A stretch of 64,000 nt of DNA from Microbacterium proteolyticum (GCF_029639405.1 NZ_CP121274.1:3720001-3784000), one strand, 5' to 3'. Shown: positions 36,646 through 45,368, counted from the stretch's first letter. The notes: a model not told the origin generated them from the sequence alone. Numbers and translations: made by a program.

Positions 36646-37272
36646 TCAGAGGGTGGCGAGGATGCCCTGCATCGTGGTGATCTCGGCGGTCTGCCCGTCG
36701 ATGATCTGCTGCGCCAGCGTGGCGACATCCGGGTTCTGTCCGTTGTCCAGCACCATCTGCGCCATCGTGACCGCGCCCTGGTGGTGGGTGATCATGCCCT
36801 CCAGGAACAGCCGGGTCGCCTCGACGCCGGTCGCGGCATCCAGGGCGGCCATGTCCTCCTCAGACATCATCCCGTCGCCGTGGTCCATGCCTTCCATCCC
36901 GCCCATGCCGGACATGGAGTCGTCGTAGGGGATGCCCCAGTCCTCCAACCAGCCCTTCATGGTCTGGATCTCGGGGTCCTGGGCGGCCTTGACCTGCTGC
37001 GCGAGGTCGACGACCCGCTCGTCGATGCCGTCCTTGGCGAGGATCTGGTCGGCCATCTGGATGGCCTGCTCGTGATGCGGGATCATCATCGTCACGAACA
37101 TCTCGTCCGCGGCGTTGAACGCGGCGTCGGCGGTGGCCGAGGGGGTGCTGCTGGTCATGCCGCCGGAGCCGTGATCCATGCCGGGCATGGAGCCGCCGGT
37201 CGGGGCGCAGCCAGCGAGCACGAGCGCGGCGGTGAGCGCGCCGGTCGTCAGCGCGAGAGTGCGGAAACGCAT
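36646..37272 (-). CDS. DUF305 copper-resistance lipoprotein
   Basis: 208 residues. Signal peptide with lipobox (TAALVLAGCAPTGG). Two DUF305 half-repeats follow: FVTMMIPHHEQAIQMADQIL ... DPEIQTMKGWLEDWG and LFLEGMITHHQGAVTMAQMVLDNG ... EITTMQGIL. A Met/Gly/His-rich tract between them (MSGMGGMEGMDHGDGMM) and one near the N-terminus (MPGMDHGSGGM) suit Cu(I)/Ag(I) binding outside the cell membrane, as proposed for CopM-like DUF305 proteins. Confidence 0.85.
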   Translation of the reverse strand: MRFRTLALTTGALTAALVLAGCAPTGGSMPGMDHGSGGMTSSTPSATADAAFNAADEMFVTMMIPHHEQAIQMADQILAKDGIDERVVDLAQQVKAAQDPEIQTMKGWLEDWGIPYDDSMSGMGGMEGMDHGDGMMSEEDMAALDAATGVEATRLFLEGMITHHQGAVTMAQMVLDNGQNPDVATLAQQIIDGQTAEITTMQGILATL

Positions 37273-37383
37273 GGTGGGTGTCCTTGTCTGTCAGTCGATT
37301 GGGGTGAGTTGATTCCTGCTGCCGCGAGTGGGCAGGCCGAGGCATCCTGCCGGGCACGAAGATCGCGCCGGGCAGGCCGGGAA

Positions 37384-37878
37384 TCAGGTTCGACTGATCG
37401 ACAGGACGAGGAGGGAGGGTGGTCGCGGATGCGGCAGCGCCGCCAGCACGGTGCGCCCGTGCAAGCGCAGCAGCGCCAGCGCGACGCCGAGCCGCGCCAG
37501 GAGCACTGGGGCGAGCAGCACGATGGCGGCGGCCAGCAACGCGAGCACGCACACCATCATCAGCATCGAATGATCCGGCACCCCGCCCGAGGCCCCGCAA
37601 TCCCCTGAGCAATGGTCGGCGGTGGCGCCAGTCCCCATCACGGCCGCACCATCGAGGGTGCTCGCCGGGTGAGTGGTGGACCCCATGTCGGAGCCGGGGG
37701 CATAGGAAGCCCCGACACCCTCGCTGGCAGCTACGCCAGCGGCGTCGTGCCCGAACGTGAGCGTGCCGGCGAGGGTATGCATCGCCAGAAGGCCGGCGAT
37801 CAGCAGAAGCGCGGTCGCGAACGTCATCAGCAGTCGCCGCAGTCCCGATGGGGACTGCACAACGCGCATGCGGTTCAC
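37384..37878 (-). CDS. DUF6153-type two-helix membrane protein
   Basis: 164 residues from GTG, supported by GGAAGGAG seven bases upstream. Helices at about 14-34 (LLMTFATALLLIAGLLAMHTLAG) and 104-128 (MLMMVCVLALLAAAIVLLAPVLLA) flank an extracellular loop with HCSGDCGASGG. The C-terminus PHPRPPSLLVLSISRT is nearly matched by the gene at 44925 (PSLVTLSISRT). These small proteins recur in actinobacterial copper clusters; the function is unknown. Confidence 0.7.
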   Translation of the reverse strand: MNRMRVVQSPSGLRRLLMTFATALLLIAGLLAMHTLAGTLTFGHDAAGVAASEGVGASYAPGSDMGSTTHPASTLDGAAVMGTGATADHCSGDCGASGGVPDHSMLMMVCVLALLAAAIVLLAPVLLARLGVALALLRLHGRTVLAALPHPRPPSLLVLSISRT

Positions 37879-37963
37879 GGCAGAACTCCTTCCCGCTCCC
37901 AGACTACCGCGGCGCGCTCCGAGCGCACTGGCGCGGGCCCGCCCGCCAGACTGCGCGCCATCA

Positions 37964-38581
37964 CTACCGGTCCGCGTCTCGGCGGGAAGCGCCGGTCGCG
38001 GCCCGGTGGGCCTTCTCCCGCAGTGCCAGCAGGGCGAGGGTGTCGTCCTTGATCTGAGTGCGGCCGAGCATTCCCCAGTGCGCGCTGAGGTGGTCTTCGA
38101 GGTAGCGCAACACCTGAGTGAACGGGACGGTGTGCCACGGCATCCCCGAGCCGGGCGGGGAGGTGGGGTTGCCGAACACGATCGTGCGGATCGTGTGCCC
38201 TTCCGGGGCCACCGTCCGTCCCGTCTCCAGTAGCTCGGCGACCAGCCGGGCGGCATCGTCAGGTGCACAGCACCCGAACCGGGTGAACGCGGCTTCCAGC
38301 ACCGCCGGGTCATGCATCGCCGGATTGGGGTGCGGGCGGCCTTCCTTGACCTCGCCGACGATCATGTCCGCCCCGCCCCCGGCGCCCAGGGCCGGGTCGA
38401 GCGGTGCGTCGGCTGTCCCGGACGCTCCCGGTGACCGGTGCAGGCGCACGGCGAGGATGTCGAGGTCGGTGATGGTGCGCGGCCCGGCGGGCCCGGTGGC
38501 GTCCAGCACCGGGTATTCGGCGACGGTGAAGTAGCCGTTGACCCGCAGATAGGCCTGCACCAGCCCGACCGCCGTGTCCAC
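37964..38581 (-). CDS. uncharacterised protein with a possible PD-(D/E)XK nuclease-like core
   Basis: 205 residues from GTG; AAGGA lies eleven bases upstream. Residues 30-85 read TDLDILAVRLH ... ADMIVGEVKEGRPHPNP. An Asp followed after a strand by E-V-K fits the PD-(D/E)XK pattern. The rest is helical, including AAFTRFGCCAPDDAARLVAELLETGR and VLRYLEDHLSAHWGML. No membrane segment. The nuclease idea is inference from a short motif. It lies between the YHS gene and the DUF6153 gene in the copper region. Confidence 0.5.
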   Translation of the reverse strand: MDTAVGLVQAYLRVNGYFTVAEYPVLDATGPAGPRTITDLDILAVRLHRSPGASGTADAPLDPALGAGGGADMIVGEVKEGRPHPNPAMHDPAVLEAAFTRFGCCAPDDAARLVAELLETGRTVAPEGHTIRTIVFGNPTSPPGSGMPWHTVPFTQVLRYLEDHLSAHWGMLGRTQIKDDTLALLALREKAHRAATGASRRDADR

Positions 38582-38612
38582 GTCGCGCGCCGTCCTTCTT
38601 CAGTGGCGCGGG

Positions 38613-38894
38613 TCAGGCGGCGTGCGTGTAGCGCGCGGGGTCGGCGTCGAACAGCGGCCCGCACTCGGTGCAGCAGAACCAGTACCGGGTGCCCTGGTAG
38701 TCGCGGAACAGGCCGCGCTGCTCGGCCCAGGCCGGGTCGACCTGGTTGCCGGGCATCACCGGACAGGTCACCAGGTTCGTCGCTCCGGCCGGCGGCTCAT
38801 GGTGGTGATGCTCGTCGTGAGCGCCGTGGTCATGCGAGCCGTGGTCGTGGTGATCGTGCGACCCGTGCTCGTGGTCGGTGTGGTCGTGGGTCAT
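38613..38894 (-). CDS. His-rich YHS-domain metal-binding protein
   Basis: 93 residues. The first 36 are a His/Asp tract (HDHTDHEHGSHDHHDHGSHD). The YHS domain follows: TNLVTCPVMPGNQVDPAWAEQRGLFRDYQGTRYWFCCTECGPLF, with C44 and the CCTEC cluster. YHS domains bind copper or other soft metals and are often fused to CopA-type ATPases; here it is a separate small chaperone-like protein just downstream of copA. Confidence 0.85.
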   Translation of the reverse strand: MTHDHTDHEHGSHDHHDHGSHDHGAHDEHHHHEPPAGATNLVTCPVMPGNQVDPAWAEQRGLFRDYQGTRYWFCCTECGPLFDADPARYTHAA

Positions 38895-38920
38895 GGTGTG
38901 CTCCTTCTGATGCGGGCGGT

Positions 38921-41209
38921 TCAGACGCGAACCGGGGCGGATTCCCGGGCCACCGGCGCGGCGGCGGGTGTCGGGGTGGGGAGGGGACGGAAGCGGCGCA
39001 GGCGGAGGCTGTTGGTGACGACGAAGACGCTGCTGAACGCCATCGCAGCTCCCGCGAGGATGGGGTTGAGGAGGGCGAGCATCGCGACCGGGAGGGCGGC
39101 GACGTTGTACGCGAACGCCCAGAACAGGTTCCCCTTGATCGTGCCCAGGGTGCGGCGGGCCAGCCGGATCGCGTCCGGGACCAGCACGAGGTCGCCGGAG
39201 ACGATGGTCAGGTCCGCGGCGGTGATGGCCGCGTCGGTGCCGGTGCCCATCGCAATGCCAAGATCGGCGGCGGCGAGTGCGGCGGCGTCGTTGACGCCGT
39301 CGCCGACCATCGCGACCACCCGGCCCGCGGTCTGCAGATCGCGGATGGTGTCGAGCTTGCCCTGCGGAGTGACCCCCGCTCGCACATCCCGGATGCCGAC
39401 CTGGTCGGCGATCGCCCGGGCGGCACCGGGGTTGTCGCCGGTGAGCAGGATCGGGGTCAAACCGAGCTCCCGGAGCCGTGCGACCGCCTCACGGCTGGTG
39501 GGTTTGATGGTGTCGGCGACGCTGATCGCCCCGCGCACCTGCCCGTCCCACGCCACCACCGTCACCGTCGCCCCCGCCGCCTCGTCCGCCGTGATGGTGT
39601 CGACAAGGTCGGCGGGGATGGGGAGGGACCATTGGGTGGTGATCCAGGAGGCGCGGCCGGCGGCGACCAGGCGGCCGTCGACGATGCCCTGCACGCCCTG
39701 CCCGGCCTCGGCTTGGAACGATTCCACTGCCGCGAGCGGGCTGCTGGCTGCTGCGGTGATGGCGCGGCCGATGGGGTGTTCGGAGCCGTGCTCGAGCGCG
39801 GCGGCGATCTGCACCAGTTCCGTCTGGTCGGTGCCGGGAGTCGGATGCGTAGCGGTGACGGTCATGGTGCCGGCGGTGATGGTGCCGGTCTTGTCCAGCA
39901 CGACCGTGTCGATGCGGCGGGTCTGCTCCAGCACCTGGGGTCCGCGGATGAGGATGCCCAGCTGCGCGCCACGACCGGTGCCGACCAGCAGCGCGGTCGG
40001 GGTCGCCAGCCCGAGCGCGCACGGGCACGCGATGATCAGCGTCGTCACCGCGGCGGTGAACGCGACCTCCGGGGAAGCGCCGACCACCAGCCACACCGTG
40101 AACGCGACGATCGCGAGGGCGATGACGATCGGGACGAAGATCGCGGAGACACGGTCGGCGAGGCGCTGCACCTGCGCCTTCCCGGTCTGCGCCTCCTCCA
40201 CCAGCCTGGCCATCCGGGCCAGCTCCGTGTCCGCGCCGACCCGGGTGAGCTCCACCAGCAGCCGGCCCCCGGTGTTCACCGTGGCGCCGACCACCTTCGA
40301 GCCGGGGGCGACCTCGACGGGGACGGACTCGCCGGTTAGCATCGACTCGTCCACCGCGGAGACACCTTCGGTGACGACACCGTCGGCGGGGATCTTCTCC
40401 CCGGGTCGCACCACCACGATGTCGCCGGGGATCAGCTGGGCGACGGGGACGCGCTGTTCGCTACCTGCGCGGAGGACGACGGCGTCTTTCGCGCCGAGCT
40501 CCAGTAGGGCGCGCAGGGCTTCCCCGGATTGCCGCTTGGCGCGGGTCTCCAGGTAGCGGCCGAGGAGGATGAACACCGTCACCAGGGCGGCGACCTCAAG
40601 GTACACCTCGTGACCGCCGGCCTGCGGGGTGCCGACGAAGGTGACGCTCATCCGCATCCCTGGCATGCCGGCACCGCCGAAGAACAGCGCATACAGCGAC
40701 CAGCCGAACGCGGCCAGCACCCCGACACTGATCAGGGTGTCCATCGTCGCCGCCCCGTGGCGGGCGTTGATCGCCGCGGCGCGGTGGAACGGCCACGCCC
40801 CCCACACCACCACCGGCGCCGCCAGGGTCAGGGTCAGCCACTGCCAGTAGGTGAACTGCAGCGCCGGGATCATCGACAACACCGCCACCGGCACCGCCAG
40901 GACCGTCGAGACGATCAGCCGCTGCCGCAACGACACCAACTCCGCATCCCGCGGCGCTGTGGCCTGTTCGTCAATGGCCTCGGTGGCCGGTGGGGCGGGG
41001 ACGGATGCCCCGTACCCGGCCTGCTCGACCGCCGCGATCAGCTCCTCCACCGGCACCGCGGACTCGGCGTGCACGCGGGCCTTCTCCGTGGCGAAGTTGA
41101 CCGTCGCCGCCACCCCGGGCAGCTTGTTCAGCTTCCGCTCCACCCGCGTCGCGCACGACGCGCAGGTCATCCCGGTGATGTCGAGATCCACATCCGTGGT
41201 CGTGGTCAT
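38921..41209 (-). CDS. copA: Cu(I)-exporting P1B ATPase CopA
   Basis: 762 residues, canonical. One N-terminal HMA domain with [12 protein letters not shown] (C16/C19), eight membrane helices, TGES, CPC transport motif (C395-P396-C397), DKTGTIT, the SEHPIG box, TGDN and [10 protein letters not shown]. The ATG overlaps the stop of the copZ-like gene (ATGA 41206-41209). It pumps Cu(I) out of the cytoplasm with ATP hydrolysis. The operon order is csoR, copZ-like, copA, YHS, a standard actinobacterial copper-efflux unit. Confidence 0.95.
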   Translation of the reverse strand: MTTTTDVDLDITGMTCASCATRVERKLNKLPGVAATVNFATEKARVHAESAVPVEELIAAVEQAGYGASVPAPPATEAIDEQATAPRDAELVSLRQRLIVSTVLAVPVAVLSMIPALQFTYWQWLTLTLAAPVVVWGAWPFHRAAAINARHGAATMDTLISVGVLAAFGWSLYALFFGGAGMPGMRMSVTFVGTPQAGGHEVYLEVAALVTVFILLGRYLETRAKRQSGEALRALLELGAKDAVVLRAGSEQRVPVAQLIPGDIVVVRPGEKIPADGVVTEGVSAVDESMLTGESVPVEVAPGSKVVGATVNTGGRLLVELTRVGADTELARMARLVEEAQTGKAQVQRLADRVSAIFVPIVIALAIVAFTVWLVVGASPEVAFTAAVTTLIIACPCALGLATPTALLVGTGRGAQLGILIRGPQVLEQTRRIDTVVLDKTGTITAGTMTVTATHPTPGTDQTELVQIAAALEHGSEHPIGRAITAAASSPLAAVESFQAEAGQGVQGIVDGRLVAAGRASWITTQWSLPIPADLVDTITADEAAGATVTVVAWDGQVRGAISVADTIKPTSREAVARLRELGLTPILLTGDNPGAARAIADQVGIRDVRAGVTPQGKLDTIRDLQTAGRVVAMVGDGVNDAAALAAADLGIAMGTGTDAAITAADLTIVSGDLVLVPDAIRLARRTLGTIKGNLFWAFAYNVAALPVAMLALLNPILAGAAMAFSSVFVVTNSLRLRRFRPLPTPTPAAAPVARESAPVRV

Positions 41210-41562
41210 GAGGCTGAGGCGAGGCTGTAGCCGGCCTCCTCCACCGCCGCCCGCACCCGCTCCGCATCCACCGGCGCGGCGCCGGACACCGTCACCGTGG
41301 ACACGCCGCCGGCGTGCAGGTCGACGGCGACATTGGAGACGCCGTCGATCGCGGAGACCTCTTCGGTGACGCTGCGTACGCAGTGCGAGCAGGTCATCCC
41401 CTCCACCAGGAACTGCGCCGACACGGTGTCACCCGCCGCCGTCTGCTGCACCGGCGTGCCGGTGTCGGTGGCTGCCGTGCTGTGGGAGGTGGGGCTGCAA
41501 CAGGCGCACCCGCCCCCGCTGGTCGCCTGCAGGCCGAGGTCCTGGAATCCCTGTCCGGTCAT
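41206..41562 (-). CDS. CopZ-like copper chaperone with cysteine-rich N-terminal extension
   Basis: 118 residues. The HMA domain occupies about 48-116 with [17 protein letters not shown] (CxxC) and a closing EEAGYSLAS. The first 45 residues contain [13 protein letters not shown], a second Cys cluster not found in standard CopZ (about 70 residues). It would pass Cu(I) to the coupled CopA. Confidence 0.88.
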   Translation of the reverse strand: MTGQGFQDLGLQATSGGGCACCSPTSHSTAATDTGTPVQQTAAGDTVSAQFLVEGMTCSHCVRSVTEEVSAIDGVSNVAVDLHAGGVSTVTVSGAAPVDAERVRAAVEEAGYSLASAS

Positions 41563-41612
41563 GATGTGCTCCCTTCAAGAGCCTTGCGTGAATGTGAGTG
41601 GGGGGAGATGTC

Positions 41613-41897
41613 TTAGGAGCGCACGAGGCGGGCGATCGCGGCGTTGGCCTCACGGAGCTTCTCCTCCGCGACCGGTCCGCCCTCTGCGGTCGCCTGCGCG
41701 ACGCAGTGCCCGAGGTGGTCTTCCAGCAGTGTCAGCGCGACCGACTCCAGCGCCTTGGTCACCGCGGACACCTGGGTGAGGATGTCGATGCAGTACACGT
41801 CCTCATCGACCATCCGCGCGATCCCGCGCACCTGTCCTTCCGCGCGTCGCAGCCGCGCCAGCAGCGCCTGCTTGTCGTCGACATATCCGTGTGCCAT
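41613..41897 (-). CDS. csoR: CsoR copper-sensing repressor
   Basis: 94 residues, DUF156 four-helix fold. The Cu(I) ligands of M. tuberculosis CsoR (C36, H61, C65) occur at the same numbers: C36 in DEDVYCIDIL and H61/C65 in LEDHLGHC. The ATG at 41895-41897 sits eight bases after GGAGG and is preferred to an upstream GTG. It lies next to a CsoR operator and is divergent from an AAA-type ATPase gene. Cu(I) binding releases DNA and derepresses the operons. Confidence 0.93.
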   Translation of the reverse strand: MAHGYVDDKQALLARLRRAEGQVRGIARMVDEDVYCIDILTQVSAVTKALESVALTLLEDHLGHCVAQATAEGGPVAEEKLREANAAIARLVRS

Positions 41898-41921
41898 TCC
41901 GACCACCTCCGATCCCGATGC

Positions 41922-41940
41922 TATACCCGCTGGGGGTATA
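41922..41940. promoter_or_regulatory. CsoR operator (divergent csoR/ATPase promoter)
   Basis: TATACCC-GCTG-GGGGTATA has the near-palindromic TACCC/GGGTA arms known for CsoR boxes. It lies 25 bp upstream of csoR and 51 bp upstream of the divergent ATPase gene, so it can control both. Confidence 0.8.
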
Positions 41941-41950
41941 AGGTGCTTTC

Positions 41951-41972
41951 GCGGTCGGATATTCCCGACCGC
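41951..41972. promoter_or_regulatory. perfect inverted repeat in the leader of the AAA ATPase gene
   Basis: GCGGTCGG (41951-41958), spacer ATATTC, CCGACCGC (41965-41972), directly between the CsoR box and the AGGAGG ribosome site of the next gene. It could be a leader hairpin or a second operator. Confidence 0.45.
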
Positions 41973-41990
41973 ACAGACAGGAGGGCGAAC

Positions 41991-42512
41991 GTGACCAACT
42001 GGTACGTGATCACGGGTGGGCCGAGCTCAGGGAAGACCACCACCGTGAATCTGTTGCGCGACCGCGGCTACACGACGACGATCGAGCACGCCCGCCACTA
42101 CCTTGACCTGCAGCGCATCGCCGGTCGCACCGTCGAGGAGGTCCGCGCCAAGCAGCGCGAGTTCCAGCGCGGCGTGCTGGACATGCAGCTCGCCGAGGAA
42201 GCCGCCCTCGATCCCGCCACGACGGTGTTTCTGGACCGGGCCATCCCGGACTCGCTGGCCTACTACCGCTTCCTGGAGCTCGAACCCGACCCGATCCTGG
42301 TGGCCGCGCTCGAGCAGGTGGACTACCGCACGACGTTCATCTTGGACCTGCTGCCGCTGGCGCCGGACTACGCGCGCACCGAGGACACCGCCGCCCAGCA
42401 GCGGATCCATCACCTGCTCACCGAGGTATACGCGGCGCTGCCGTTCCCGATCGTGCACGTCCCAGTACTCGGGGCGCAGGAGCGGGTCGACTTCATCCTC
42501 GACCGGCTCTAA
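41991..42512 (+). CDS. AAA-type small ATPase/nucleoside-kinase-like protein
   Basis: 173 residues from GTG with AGGAGG six bases upstream. P-loop GGPSSGKTT at 10-18, then IEHARHYLDLQRIAGRTVEEVRAKQREFQ and the Walker-B/DRxIPD segment VFLDRAIPDSLAYYRF, as in the AAA_28 kinase-like family. The substrate is unknown. It is probably under CsoR control from the shared divergent operator. Confidence 0.75.
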   Translation: MTNWYVITGGPSSGKTTTVNLLRDRGYTTTIEHARHYLDLQRIAGRTVEEVRAKQREFQRGVLDMQLAEEAALDPATTVFLDRAIPDSLAYYRFLELEPDPILVAALEQVDYRTTFILDLLPLAPDYARTEDTAAQQRIHHLLTEVYAALPFPIVHVPVLGAQERVDFILDRL

Positions 42513-42527
42513 GCGCCGGTCGCCACT

Positions 42528-42548
42528 CCCGGGCGGCTACTGCCCGGG
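42528..42548 (+). terminator. terminator-like hairpin after the AAA ATPase gene
   Basis: CCCGGGC (42528-42534) pairs with GCCCGGG (42542-42548) over a 7-base loop, 16 bp past the ATPase stop and upstream of the next copper promoter. GC-rich and without a U-tract. Confidence 0.5.
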
Positions 42549-42572
42549 TGTGGGAGGCAAGACTCCTCATAA

Positions 42573-42591
42573 CATACCCCCCTAGCGTATG
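42573..42591 (+). promoter_or_regulatory. CsoR-type operator upstream of the Csp gene
   Basis: CATACCCCCCTAGCGTATG has outer palindromic arms (CATAC/GTATG) and the C/G-run core of CsoR sites. It lies about 80 bp upstream of the copper-storage gene. Confidence 0.65.
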
Positions 42592-42673
42592 CAAGCCGGT
42601 CGCCGACCGCTGCCGCCCGGCCTACGGTTCTTCGCAACCGGCCCGATACGGGCCGACGAGAAGGAGGACTGAG

Positions 42674-43078
42674 ATGACCATCGCAGATCAGATGCTCCGG
42701 ACCCACCCGAAGGATCTGGGAGACCTCGATCAGGCGGCACTGCTGGCCTGCATTCAGGCCTGCATCGAGTGCGCCCAGGCGTGTAGCGCGTGCGCCGACG
42801 CCTGTTTGAGCGAGGACATGATCGCCGACCTCACCAAGTGTGTGAGGACCAACCTCGACTGCGCGGACCTGTGCGAGACAACCGGTCGCATCCTGTCGCG
42901 GCGCACCGGCTACGACGCGAACGTCACGCGGGCCACCCTGGAAGCCTGCCGCACCGCGTGCGCGGCCTGCGCCGACGAATGCGAACAGCACGCCGGCATG
43001 CACGAGCACTGCCGGGTGTGCGAGGAAGCCTGCCGGAGGTGCGAGCAGGCCTGCGAGAAGCTGCTCGGCCTGCTGTGA
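42674..43078 (+). CDS. four-helix-bundle copper storage protein (Csp3-like)
   Basis: 134 residues with 18 cysteines, most in CxxxC helical spacing: LACIQACIECAQACSACADAC, CVRTNLDCADLC, CRTACAACADEC, HCRVCEEACRRCEQAC. This is the Csp/DUF326 pattern, in which a tetrameric helix bundle stores many Cu(I) ions along its core. No signal peptide is present, so it is cytosolic (Csp3 type). AAGGAGG precedes the ATG; a CsoR-type box is just upstream. It overlaps the next gene by GTGA. Confidence 0.92.
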   Translation: MTIADQMLRTHPKDLGDLDQAALLACIQACIECAQACSACADACLSEDMIADLTKCVRTNLDCADLCETTGRILSRRTGYDANVTRATLEACRTACAACADECEQHAGMHEHCRVCEEACRRCEQACEKLLGLL

Positions 43079-43566
43079 GCGACCACACCCCGCACGAACG
43101 GGCCTCGCACGCCGGCGGCGCGAAGAGCTACCTCCGCCTGCTCATCGCCCTGGCCCTGAGCCTGGTGGTGATGTACTTCTTCACGTTCGCACTGATCAAC
43201 GTCGTCGGCGATCTCTACCTGAACATCAGCAACCTCTACATGGCCCTGATGATGGTGTTCCCGATGGGCATCATCATGATCGCGATCATGTGGCGCATGT
43301 TCCCAAACAAGCCGCTCAATATCGGGCTCATCATCGCATTCGCCCTGCTCACGGTCGGCGCGTTCTTCATGGGAAGGGCCGCAACGTTCGTGGGAAATCA
43401 GCAGTTCCTGGACTCAATGATCCCCCACCACTCCCGAGCCATCCTGCTTTGCGAACAGTCGAACATCACCGACCCGGAAATCAAAGACCTCTGCGGCGAG
43501 ATCGTCGAGTCCCAGCAACAAGAAATCGATCAGATGAAGGACATCCTGCAGCGGCTCGGGAACTAA
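43075..43566 (+). CDS. membrane-anchored DUF305-type protein
   Basis: 163 residues from a GTG overlapping the Csp stop. Three membrane helices (LRLLIALALSLVVMYFFTFAL, LYMALMMVFPMGIIMIAIMW, IGLIIAFALLTVGAFFMG) are followed by a half DUF305 domain with QQFLDSMIPHHSRAILLCEQSNITDPEIKDLCGEI. The HH and added cysteines suit copper binding. Its stop overlaps the acetate kinase stop on the opposite strand. Confidence 0.82.
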   Translation: MSDHTPHERASHAGGAKSYLRLLIALALSLVVMYFFTFALINVVGDLYLNISNLYMALMMVFPMGIIMIAIMWRMFPNKPLNIGLIIAFALLTVGAFFMGRAATFVGNQQFLDSMIPHHSRAILLCEQSNITDPEIKDLCGEIVESQQQEIDQMKDILQRLGN

Positions 43567-44714
43567 ACGGGCCCTGCTAGATCAGCGTCGGGCCGAGTCA
43601 CCGCGGCGAGAGACTGCCGGGCGATCTCGAACTCCTCGTTTGTGGGCACGACCAGGACGGCGGTCGAGGAGCGAGGGTCGGAGACCGTCCGCGGCTCCCG
43701 CCCCGCCGGCGCGCGGTTGCGCTCGTCGTCGAGGCAAATCCCGAGACGCTCCATGCCGGAGACGGCGGCGGCGCGAGTCGCCGGGGCATTCTCGCCCACA
43801 CCGCCGGTGAACACGATCGCGTCGGCGCCGCCGAGCTGGCCGAGGTAGGCGCCGAGGTAGTGCCGCAGCCGGTGGTGGTAGACCTCCAGCGCCGCGGTCG
43901 CGGCGGGATCGCCGGCGACCGCGGCAGCGTGGATGTCGCGCATGTCCTCGGTGCCGGCCAACGCGCGCAAGCCGCTCTCGCGGGTCAGCAGCTCCTCGAG
44001 CTCGTCCCAGCCGTGGCCCGCTCGGCCGAGGGCGATGAGCACTCCGGGATCGACGTCGCCGGCGCGGGTGCCCATGACGAGTCCTGCCAGGGGCGTCATG
44101 CCCATCGAGGTGTCCACGGACCGTCCGCCGGCGATCGCGCAGGCGGAGGCGCCGTTGCCCAGATGGAAGACGATCAGCCGCAGCTCCGACAGCGGCCGCC
44201 CCAGCAGCTCGGCCGCGCGGACGGAGACGTACTGGTAGGAGATGCCGTGGAACCCGTACCGGCGGATCCGATGCTGCTGGACGAGCTCCGGCGGCAGCGC
44301 GTAGACGGTGGCTGCCGGCGGCAGGGTGCGGTGGAACGCAGTATCGAACACCGCGACGTTCGGGATGCCGGGGAACACGGCACGGGCGGCGCGGATGCCC
44401 GCGAGATTGAGCGGGTTGTGCAGCGGCGCCAAGACGGCGAGCTCGTCGATCTGCTGCTCCACCTCGTCGGTGATCAGCGTCGCGGAGTCGAACCGGCTGC
44501 CGCCGTGCACCACACGGTGGCCGATGATCGCGACGGGTTCGTCGCGCAGCTTCGCAAGCAGATCTCGGATCACGGCGTCGTGCGCCGCCGGCTCGCCGCG
44601 ATCCGTGTCGAGCCGTTCCACGAGGCCGCCCCGGATCGACGAGCCCGACTGCCCGTCGACCAGCTGCCACTTGACCGAGGAGGAGCCCGCGTTCAGCACC
44701 AACACGACGGTCAT
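43563..44714 (-). CDS. ackA: acetate kinase
   Basis: 383 residues, near the family norm of about 400. N-terminal LVLNAGSSSVKWQL, HRVVHGG, DTAFHRTLP, YGFHGISYQYV, HLGNGAS, DTSMGMTPLAG and FTGGVGENAP are all diagnostic. GGGGAG is six bases from the ATG. It converts acetyl phosphate plus ADP to acetate plus ATP and pairs metabolically with the phosphoketolase in the same copper island. A CsoR-type box lies in its upstream divergent region. Confidence 0.95.
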   Translation of the reverse strand: MTVVLVLNAGSSSVKWQLVDGQSGSSIRGGLVERLDTDRGEPAAHDAVIRDLLAKLRDEPVAIIGHRVVHGGSRFDSATLITDEVEQQIDELAVLAPLHNPLNLAGIRAARAVFPGIPNVAVFDTAFHRTLPPAATVYALPPELVQQHRIRRYGFHGISYQYVSVRAAELLGRPLSELRLIVFHLGNGASACAIAGGRSVDTSMGMTPLAGLVMGTRAGDVDPGVLIALGRAGHGWDELEELLTRESGLRALAGTEDMRDIHAAAVAGDPAATAALEVYHHRLRHYLGAYLGQLGGADAIVFTGGVGENAPATRAAAVSGMERLGICLDDERNRAPAGREPRTVSDPRSSTAVLVVPTNEEFEIARQSLAAVTRPDADLAGPV

Positions 44715-44881
44715 CCGCAGCTCCCCAGGTGCCTCATCGTCATCGTCCTCGGATTCTACGGGGGCGCGCACCCCACGCCTTGCGCCCTTCGACCAGTCCA
44801 ACCTGGCCGCCGCCCCGGCCCCGGATCGCTTGATCGGCTCGGGGCTGGGTGCCACCGCGGGGATTCCGTCGCGTGAGGGCT

Positions 44882-44898
44882 GTACCCGGAGGGGGTAC
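44882..44898. promoter_or_regulatory. CsoR-type operator between ackA and the DUF6153-like gene
   Basis: GTACCC-GGAG-GGGGTAC is a clean dyad of the same class as the box at csoR. It is 27 bp upstream of the plus-strand gene and 168 bp upstream of ackA. Confidence 0.7.
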
Positions 44899-44924
44899 TG
44901 TTGGGGTTGGAAAGGCGGACAGGA

Positions 44925-45368
44925 ATGCGAGGAATCCGGGCGGCGCTGCAGCCAGCCGGCGCCACACGTCGCATCGCCTTGCTCGGCTTCGGTGTGGCCA
45001 TCGCCGTGATCGCCGGCATCCTTGCCATGCATTCGTTGAGCCTGGAGGACAATCAGACCGGCTCCGTCACACCGGCCGTGTCGGTCGTGTCAGCCCAGGC
45101 GGAGCCCGTCGCGGCGACCGCGCCAGTGTCGTCATCCGATTCGGAGGGATGCGACACCATCGTCTGCACGCCCGGCCATGCGCTGGGCGCGATCGCCTGC
45201 GTCCTGGCCCTGCTGCTGACACTGTCGCTCCTGATCCTGGTGGATCGGTCCCGTTGGGACGAGCTCCTTGCGCTGCTTCGGCGTCACCTGTCGGTGATGC
45301 CGACGCCGCGGGGTCTTGCGTTGCGGGCTGCTCCTTCCCTCGTCACCCTGTCGATCAGTCGCACCTGA
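44925..45368 (+). CDS. DUF6153-like two-helix membrane protein
   Basis: 147 residues. The ATG at 44925 is eight bases after AAAGG. Helix one is RIALLGFGVAIAVIAGILAMHSL, helix two ALGAIACVLALLLTLSLLILV; the loop between holds EGCDTIVCTPGHA. The C-terminus ALRAAPSLVTLSISRT resembles that of the 164-residue protein at 37384, so the two are paralogues. It is probably CsoR-controlled. Confidence 0.68.
   Translation: MRGIRAALQPAGATRRIALLGFGVAIAVIAGILAMHSLSLEDNQTGSVTPAVSVVSAQAEPVAATAPVSSSDSEGCDTIVCTPGHALGAIACVLALLLTLSLLILVDRSRWDELLALLRRHLSVMPTPRGLALRAAPSLVTLSISRT

Noticed and set aside
37280..37383. Repeated GCCGGGCA units as a terminator
   Set aside because: They are direct, not inverted, repeats and form no stable stem.
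42910..43110. Short minus-strand frame opposite the Csp gene
   Set aside because: Mirror of the cysteine-rich coding strand, without ribosome site.
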